A program made the position numbers and the translations under genes. From positions 323,656-387,655 of the forward strand of contig JXTB01000178.1 of NCBI GenBank assembly GCA_002914805.1: a DNA stretch of 64,000 bases. The letters are read 5' to 3'. This DNA is from Parasponia andersonii. Taxonomy: Eukaryota > Streptophyta > Magnoliopsida > Rosales > Cannabaceae. Below the pieces are notes generated by a model. The model did not search any database. It was not told the origin of the DNA and saw only the letters and a list, made by a program, of their open reading frames with translations. This document shows, in pieces, positions 58,801-64,000 of the stretch. The stretch's first letter is position 1, and each line of letters begins with the position of its first letter.

Positions 58801-59600
58801 TCTATGAAGGATTTAGGAGCTGCAAAGCAAACCCTTGGGATGGGAATTTCTAGAGATAGGATGAATGGGAGTTTGAAGCTATCTCAAGAAGAGTATGTGA
58901 AGAAGGTGCTTAGTAGATTCAATATGGATGAAGCAAAGCCTGTGAATACCCCTCTGGCTAGACATTTACTAACTAAGAAGTAAGCACTCTCAACTGAACA
59001 GGAACGAGCTTACATGGCCAAGGTACCTTATTCTTCTGCTATTGGTAGCCTCATATATGCCATGGTGTGTACCATACTAGATATAGTATATGCAGTGGGA
59101 GTTGTGAGCCGATACATGAGCAATCTGGGAAAACAACACTAGGAAGCAGTAAAGTGGATTCTTATGTACTTGAGAGGCACTAGCAACATGGCCTTGTGCT
59201 TCAGAAAGTTAGATTTGGGTCTATAGGGCCATTTTGATGCTAACATAGTTAGCGATATAGATGGCAAGAAGAGTATTACTCGATATGTGTCCACATTAAT
59301 TGGTACAGCAGTCAGTTGGATCTCAATGTTACAAAAAATTATCTCGTTATCAACTACTGAAGTAGAGTATATTGTTGTAATAGAAACAAATAAGGAGTTA
59401 ATATAGTTGTAGAGTTTCTTTGAGGAACTGGGTCAAAATTATGAGAAGAATACTTTGCATTATAACAATCAAAGTGTTATTCATCTAACGAAGAACCCTG
59501 TTTATCATACTTGGACAAAGCATATATAAGTTCAGTATTACTTCATACGCTCAATTTTAAAAGATAGAGCAGTATTCAACTTCAGTTGGCTTGCAAGCAT
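55841..59600 (+). pseudogene. Copia element 2 gag-pol (TNT1/Tork-like), decayed
   Basis: Gag begins near 55841 (MARGEALGPGIDKFDGINFS). Protease has the SSVLDSG motif at about 56690-56715. GAG_pre-integrase has LWHYRLGHMSEKGMKIML at about 57070. Integrase core has YYVTFIDDSSRKVWAYFL and CLRSDNGGEYDDDDF (57310-57500). RT starts at about 58190 with QWELAMKDEIDSL and keeps the catalytic YVDDMLIVGAN at about 58723-58755. RNase H has SLSTTEVEYI at about 59340. In-frame stops occur at several points (for example 57638-57640 and 58321-58323), so the polyprotein is not intact although the RT active site is kept. Confidence 0.9.
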
Positions 59601-59675
59601 GAAGGAAATGAGAGACAAGCTACTACATTGATCGAGTGTGAAGACATAATTGAAATTAGTCTTCAAATTGGAGAT

Positions 59676-60225
59676 TGTTGACGTGTGAAAGACATGTCCC
59701 ATCACCACCATTAGCTCATTTTACCAAGCATTTAATGCTTAGAATGAAAGCCATATGATGGCCATATACATAAGGCTATGTGAGAGAATTTTGTATACGG
59801 CAAATCAATATATAACCGTGTAGTTAATATGGAAAGTCGTGTATAGATATTGATGGGGGTTGGTGAAATTTAGACCTATAAATATAGGTTTGTTCTCCTC
59901 ATTCTATCATCCCAGAGTGTGAGAAATACTAAGTATTGTGAGAGTAAAATTAGAGTGAGTTTACTCTTGAGAATTAGAGAAAAATATAATTTTTCTCTTA
60001 GGTATATTCGGGGTCTGGGTATGAGTTGAGTGTATTGAGTGTAAACACTTGTAAAGGTTCTTTTGTTCCCAATAATGAAGATCTGTAGGAGCTTCTAGAT
60101 GTAACCAATTTAGTGAACCACGCTAATTTTATGTGTATCTTACTTATTTATTTATTTTGACATTATTTTTTCACATTTATTTTTATCGCTTCCGGTGTAT
60201 CTATTGGGGAGATTATTCCCTGACA
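59676..60225 (+). repeat. Copia element 2, 3' LTR
   Basis: 550 bases. Directly preceded by the purine-rich AAATTGGAGAT and followed by the TSD TAACA. Confidence 0.95.
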
Positions 60226-60865
60226 TAACAAGCTTCAAAATCTACGACACCTTTTGGCCATGCATCATGATCGCACAGTCGAATACAATACTTTAGATTC
60301 GTTTCGTGGAATGAGGGTGCAAAAAGGTATTGGATGTTTGGAAAACTTGCATATACTCGCTGTCGTAGATGCACATTGCAGTGGAGCTGATCTTATTAAA
60401 GAACTGGAGAAGCTGAGGCAGTTAAGGTGGTTGACGATTTCAAAGTTGACCGAAGAAAATGAAAGGGCTCTATGTGTGTCGATCCAGAATATGAACCACC
60501 TCGAGCGCTTAAATTTGGTTTCAATTAGTACAGATGAGATTTTTGAGCTGCAATCCATTTTGTTTCCACCTCCTTTCTTGTACCATGAGGTATTGAGAAG
60601 CCGGTTACAGAGTTTTCCAAGCTGGATTACGAAACTTCAGAAATTATCAACCTTGGGTTTGAATAATACAAGATTGATCGAGGATCCACTGAACAACCTC
60701 GAAGGCTTACCGAATTTGGAGTACCTTTGGTTCGAGCAAGCATATGACGGACAAGAACTCCACTTTGAGGAAGGTAGTTTTCCAAAACTCAAGCTGGTTC
60801 AGCTAAACATGATGAACAGACTAGAGGTGGTGAAAACGAGCAGGGGGGGCATTGCCTCTTCTTGA
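60226..60865 (+). pseudogene. CNL pseudogene, C-terminal LRR block
   Basis: An open stretch of about 203 codons from AMHHDRTVEYN to NRLEVVKTSRGG, covering LRRs such as LRQLRWLTISKL and LEGLPNLEYLWFEQ. A frameshift in GGGGGGG near 60845 moves the rest out of frame; homology goes on to about 61100 (GSCPLLKR, LKLIEISDMP). The terminal intron structure of the intact gene is kept at 61107-61185. Confidence 0.9.
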
Positions 60866-61100
60866 GAAGCTATGCATTGGGTCTTGTCCGCTGCTGAAGA
60901 GAACAAGTGGTTCGCATCACTTGAAAAGCCTCAAACTCATCGAGATTTCTGATATGCCATGTGAGTTTGTGACTAATTTGCAACAACCAGATAGAAGTCA
61001 ACAACAATGACAAGTTAGGCTTGTACAAAATAGCCCTTTGTGGTTTAGAGGTGAAGGGAGATGTTTATGATTTCTACGAGAGCGCACTTAATTGGAATGT

Positions 61101-62580
61101 TGATAGGTAAACAACGCCTCTAAATCTAATTTATTCTTGCGTTGTACTAAACAGCAGTGAAAGCTTACCCTTTTAATGTTTCAGGTTCTGCTGATCAACC
61201 AAACGTGCCTGATTTTGTTCTCAAATCAGCCCTCCAAGAAGCCAGCTACTAAATATATGTTCACTGATCAACATGGTCTAGTCCATATATTTGTATTTAT
61301 TTGTAAGTTTTCATTCTTGTTTTTATTTCTAACCTATGTGTAACTATTTGGAGCAGCCTCTTGAATTCGTACTTCGTTCTCTGTTTTGCATATGCTTGGT
61401 GCCTTGAAGGGTTACTCTTCAGAAGTTTAAATCTTCCCAATGTCGTGTTTTTCGGTTATTATATGTTATATGGCTAGTTCTCTCTTAACATACATATGCC
61501 TTGGCTCTTACTAGTAATTTTTATTTTTATTCTAACAATAGCCGTTTATTTTTCAGCTTTGTTATTATTTTTCTTTATGTTCCTTGCTAAAAAGCACTCA
61601 ATACTATATAATAATGCATGGTCAAGGGCAAAGATGAAAGAGCCAAAATTTCTTCAATAAACAGAATCCGAACATGTTATTGTCAAAAGAGATTGATATA
61701 TATACATATACTTGTTCCTTTTCAGTTACTAAACCATTTAAAGTTACTTTATTTTGAGAGGCAATTCGTAGGACGTATTAAGATATTAAGATATGTCAAA
61801 AGACTAAGGATAATGGATTAAACAGGAGTGCTTTTTCTCAAAGCAATAATCCCGTTTATAATTGGCTTTGTTTTCAGCGTGAAGAAGGTAAATGGCAGTT
61901 GCTGCTGACCGTTCAAGTTGCTATGTTTTTGGAATAAGGACGTACTCTAAATATGGTCTTGCTGAATAATGAATGTTTGGCCCCACCGCAAATGTTGGTA
62001 TTGTTATTTCTTTTCACATACGTCAATATTCTTCCTCTTCTTCTTTGACCTGAGCAGATAATAATATGGTTGATGTCTTCAATTGGCACCAGGCCATTTA
62101 AATATTAGGGCATGAAGCTAGTAAAGCCCAAAAAAAAAAAAAAAATCACCCTGCTTTGAATAAGTTCATAGTTTGCAGTATAACTTTTCTGTAATATTGT
62201 GTGACTGCAGCCTCAAGGCGCAGTTTGATTCCTACAAATGCTTTTATGTACCTGAGTTGTTGAAGTATTATTCTCTTATTTCCTATGATCGTAGCCTGGC
62301 AGATTGATCTTTTATGTATATTCGTCGTTTTTGTTTTAGCACTTAAATAATGGTACGTCTAAGTTTGATGATTTGCTAATTCCAATGTAATTTCATTCTT
62401 ACCTGTTGTGAAGGGGATTCTGTAGTCATTATTCAACCAAGCATTTCTTTTTCTGTTGAACACTAGTACCATAAACTTTGGAGAATCAAATTTATGCCTG
62501 AATTCAAAAGACATTAATTTGACAATAAATGAAATACTTCTATGTAACGTATTGCTCCATTAGTCATTGTTGAAATTTCT
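61101..62580. other. 3' flank of the CNL pseudogene; no gene seen
   Basis: Includes the conserved terminal intron (GATAG|GTAAAC at 61106/61107 to TTTCAG at 61185) and sequence resembling the 3' flank of the intact gene up to about 61390. Beyond that I see no coding sequence. A 67-codon ORF at 61618-61821 has no recognisable domain. Confidence 0.5.
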
Positions 62581-62591
62581 TTTTATATAGT

Positions 62592-62699
62592 TCCATGGCA
62601 TTCTTCTTAAGGCTACTTCGTCGCATGAAAGAGGATGATTCAGAGATTGCCTGTAGATGGTGCACAGAAGATCCTGAGACTGTGCAGCCATTGAGGTGA
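62592..62699 (+). CDS. Possible small exon or ORF of unknown gene
   Basis: Opens after a pyrimidine-rich TTTCTTTTTATATAG with ATGGCATTC and reads 34 codons (MAFFLRLLRRMKEDDSEIAC ...) to TGA 62697-62699. Codon use looks more gene-like than its AT-rich surroundings, but nothing identifies it. It may be the last exon of something further left or chance. Confidence 0.2.
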   Translation, partial: SMAFFLRLLRRMKEDDSEIACRWCTEDPETVQPLR

Positions 62700-63160
62700 T
62701 TGAATTGCGGTAATGAAGTTGTTGGCAGAGCTCGTTACCATCTCAGGGTGTCTGTTTTTGGCCTTAGGGTGGACAGCATGCTGGTTTCATTCACCCATAG
62801 CGTTTCAATATTTTGTGACAACCTCATGGTGGTGTGTGATTTTTTTTTTAAATAATTTCTTTTAGCTAACTATGTACTATGCTAGTATAATGCTTAAAGA
62901 ATTACGATAAAACACAAACTCCATTGACGAATTAGAAGGTTCTATAAATATAAGGAAGCCAAAGAACAATAATAGACTAAACTGATGTATATTAACCGTG
63001 TGCATCTATCCCTTTATTGTTTCCTATCGCCAAAAAGAAAAATAAAAAATGTATCCCCTTCTCTATTATCATATCAATCTATGACGGCCAAAACTCGTGT
63101 GCGCTCACCACCGCAGATGTGTGTGAGAGGGAGAGACAGAAAGAGAGATGATGGCACCTT

Positions 63161-63280
63161 TTATGGGGCCATGAGTCCTTCAATGGTGTAAGAGAGAGAT
63201 TCTGCCCAGTCAACTTTAAACAGCAATGCCTTCAAAGTGCGCATCACATCATATTCTGGATCAAGTTTCTGCTGCCACCC
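63161..63280 (-). CDS. Candidate terminal exon of an unidentified gene
   Basis: On the minus strand a good 3' splice site TTTGTTCTTTATCAG|GGG at 63281/63280 is followed by 39 codons in phase 0 and TAA at 63161-63163. The peptide (GWQQKLDPEYDVMRTLKALL ... SYTIEGLMAP) has a globular, gene-like composition and higher GC than the flanks. I do not recognise the family. Further exons would lie at higher coordinates, possibly around 63411-63635 or beyond the window. Confidence 0.4.
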   Translation of the reverse strand, partial: GWQQKLDPEYDVMRTLKALLFKVDWAESLSYTIEGLMAP

Positions 63281-63410
63281 CTGATAAAGAACAAAATTTG
63301 AAAACTTAGCACAACCGAGAAGGTTCACTCCATAAGTTATGCATGGAACAAGAAGAGAAACTAACACAACAAAGAGAAGACACTCGATCTGTATGCCTGA
63401 TACTAAAAAT

Positions 63411-63635
63411 TTACAACGAAAAGACATGGCCTAAGAAACCCGGCTTCCCCAAGTCACGTGAGGAAATTATTCCAGGAAAGTATGTGTATTTCACTTTTGG
63501 CCAATTTGTCCACATATGAGATTCATCTCTATACCACACATAAAGAATTTGGCAGCACACATTTCCAAATGTTTCATTGTCAGGAGAACCGACCACCAAA
63601 ACATGTTGAACTATGACATTGAGAGCTTTCTCCAA
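63411..63635 (-). other. Minus-strand ORF, possibly part of the same unidentified gene
   Basis: A 74-codon ORF with cysteine- and tryptophan-containing sequence (CCQILYVWYRDESHMWTNW). It lies upstream (in the minus direction) of the candidate terminal exon. I cannot fix splice sites that would join the two, and no domain is recognised. Confidence 0.2.
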
Positions 63636-63659
63636 ATTCTTTAATATGCTTTAGGGAAT

Positions 63660-64000
63660 GTTAAAATCAGTTTCCTTTCCTTCGTAAGAAAATCAGAAAC
63701 ATGATATTTTAAGGGTTTGTCGTATCATACTATCAAGGGCTTGTATTCTGTAAACTTGGAAGTTGAGCCACTGATTGTTTTCCCAAAACATTACAAATTG
63801 AAAGTTTCAGAAACCGACAGTTTCAGAAACTGACACAAAACTCGCAAACAAGCAAGAATCAGGTAATAATCACATGTTGTAGCCCAAAGGTTGAAAGAAT
63901 GTTTTTCTTCCTCCTCTAACAGCTACAAAATTGGAAACTCTAATATAAAATTTATGGTGTATATCCTATACAGGTAGTAAGGTATCATAGTATCTGTTCT
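63660..64000. other. Right edge, nothing recognised
   Basis: AT-rich sequence with a local repeat of GAAAGTTTCAGAAACCGACAG-type words (63799-63838). No ORF or transposon end is seen. Confidence 0.4.

Larger units (their letters stand above)
55261..60225 (+). mobile_element. Ty1/copia retrotransposon inserted in the CNL pseudogene (element 2)
   Basis: LTRs 55261-55803 and 59676-60225 begin TGTTGA(T/C)GTGTGAAAGA and end TTCCCT(A/G)ACA. They are flanked by the perfect duplication TAACA (55256-55260 and 60226-60230). A primer-like CTAGTATCAGAGC follows the 5' LTR (55804-55816), and AAATTGGAGAT precedes the 3' LTR. The gag-pol order on the plus strand is copia type. LTRs look about 90% alike by eye. 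Multiple stops show that it is inactive. Confidence 0.95.
49109..61100 (+). pseudogene. Second CNL gene copy, truncated and broken by two copia elements
   Basis: NLR homology covers three blocks: 49109-49586 (NB-ARC from after the P-loop: RYLFAFDDIWQTDFW, then GLLLVIAS), 54543-55260 (RNBS-D region to early LRRs) and 60226-61100 (late LRRs). The 5' end, including CC domain and P-loop, is absent. A stop interrupts the frame at 49571, the middle block has frameshifts, and the late LRR frame shifts at a G-run (60843-60849). It resembles the CNL at 9618-45263 throughout, so it is a tandem duplicate. No function as a receptor is possible. Confidence 0.9.

Overview
This is plant nuclear DNA, most likely from a eudicot: it is AT-rich and intron-bearing, it carries CC-NB-ARC-LRR (CNL, RPM1-like) immune-receptor genes, and it is filled with plant-type transposons (Tat, Athila and Tekay Ty3/gypsy elements, several Ty1/copia elements, a CACTA/En-Spm element and a hAT element). 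I see no bacterial or organellar gene. No species can be named from the sequence alone.

Layout. 1-2863: two copies of a gypsy-type LTR in series, inserted into the reverse transcriptase of a decayed Tat element whose pol continues at 2869-5520, followed by its 3' non-coding part with an antisense ORF (to about 6720). 6720-9617: AT-rich DNA without a recognisable gene, forming the 5' flank of the receptor gene. 9618-45263: one CNL gene. Its first 104 codons lie at 9618-9930 and the remaining 834 at 42640-45143. Between them sits 32.7 kb of nested transposons. 45508-61100: the rest of an NLR cluster, namely an LRR relic (45508-45625), a truncated tandem copia element (45626-48850), a GC-rich minisatellite, and a second CNL copy (49109-61100) that is a pseudogene broken by two copia elements. 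61100-64000: mostly unassigned, with one plausible terminal exon of an unknown gene on the minus strand (63161-63280).

The nest inside the CNL gene can be dissected layer by layer because each layer has a target-site duplication (TSD). A small plus-strand LTR element occupies 9932-42635 (TSD ACAGG/ATAGG). A CACTA element (10283-19159, TSD ATC) sits in its 5' LTR. A hAT element (19811-40790, TSD ATTGACAT) sits in its interior. An Athila-type element (21069-39470, TSD TATCT) sits in the hAT transposase. A Tekay chromovirus (27021-35520, TSD ATAAC) sits in the Athila protease/pol region. By eye the LTR pairs are most alike in the Tekay, less alike in the Athila and least alike in the outer element, which agrees with the order of insertion.

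The main finding is how the outer element sits in the CNL gene. It landed on an AGG target and its LTR starts with TG. This places a good 5' splice site (ACAG|GTGATG) at the left edge and an AG|G 3' splice site, behind the pyrimidine-rich end of the LTR, at the right edge. Splicing at these two sites would restore the pre-insertion coding sequence exactly and in frame. Both coding halves are still open although the outer LTRs differ at roughly a fifth of positions. A paralogue next door with two retroelements at targets lacking AGG has decayed. The locus is therefore a candidate for an intron born from an LTR retrotransposon that has since grown to 32.7 kb. RNA evidence is needed to prove it.
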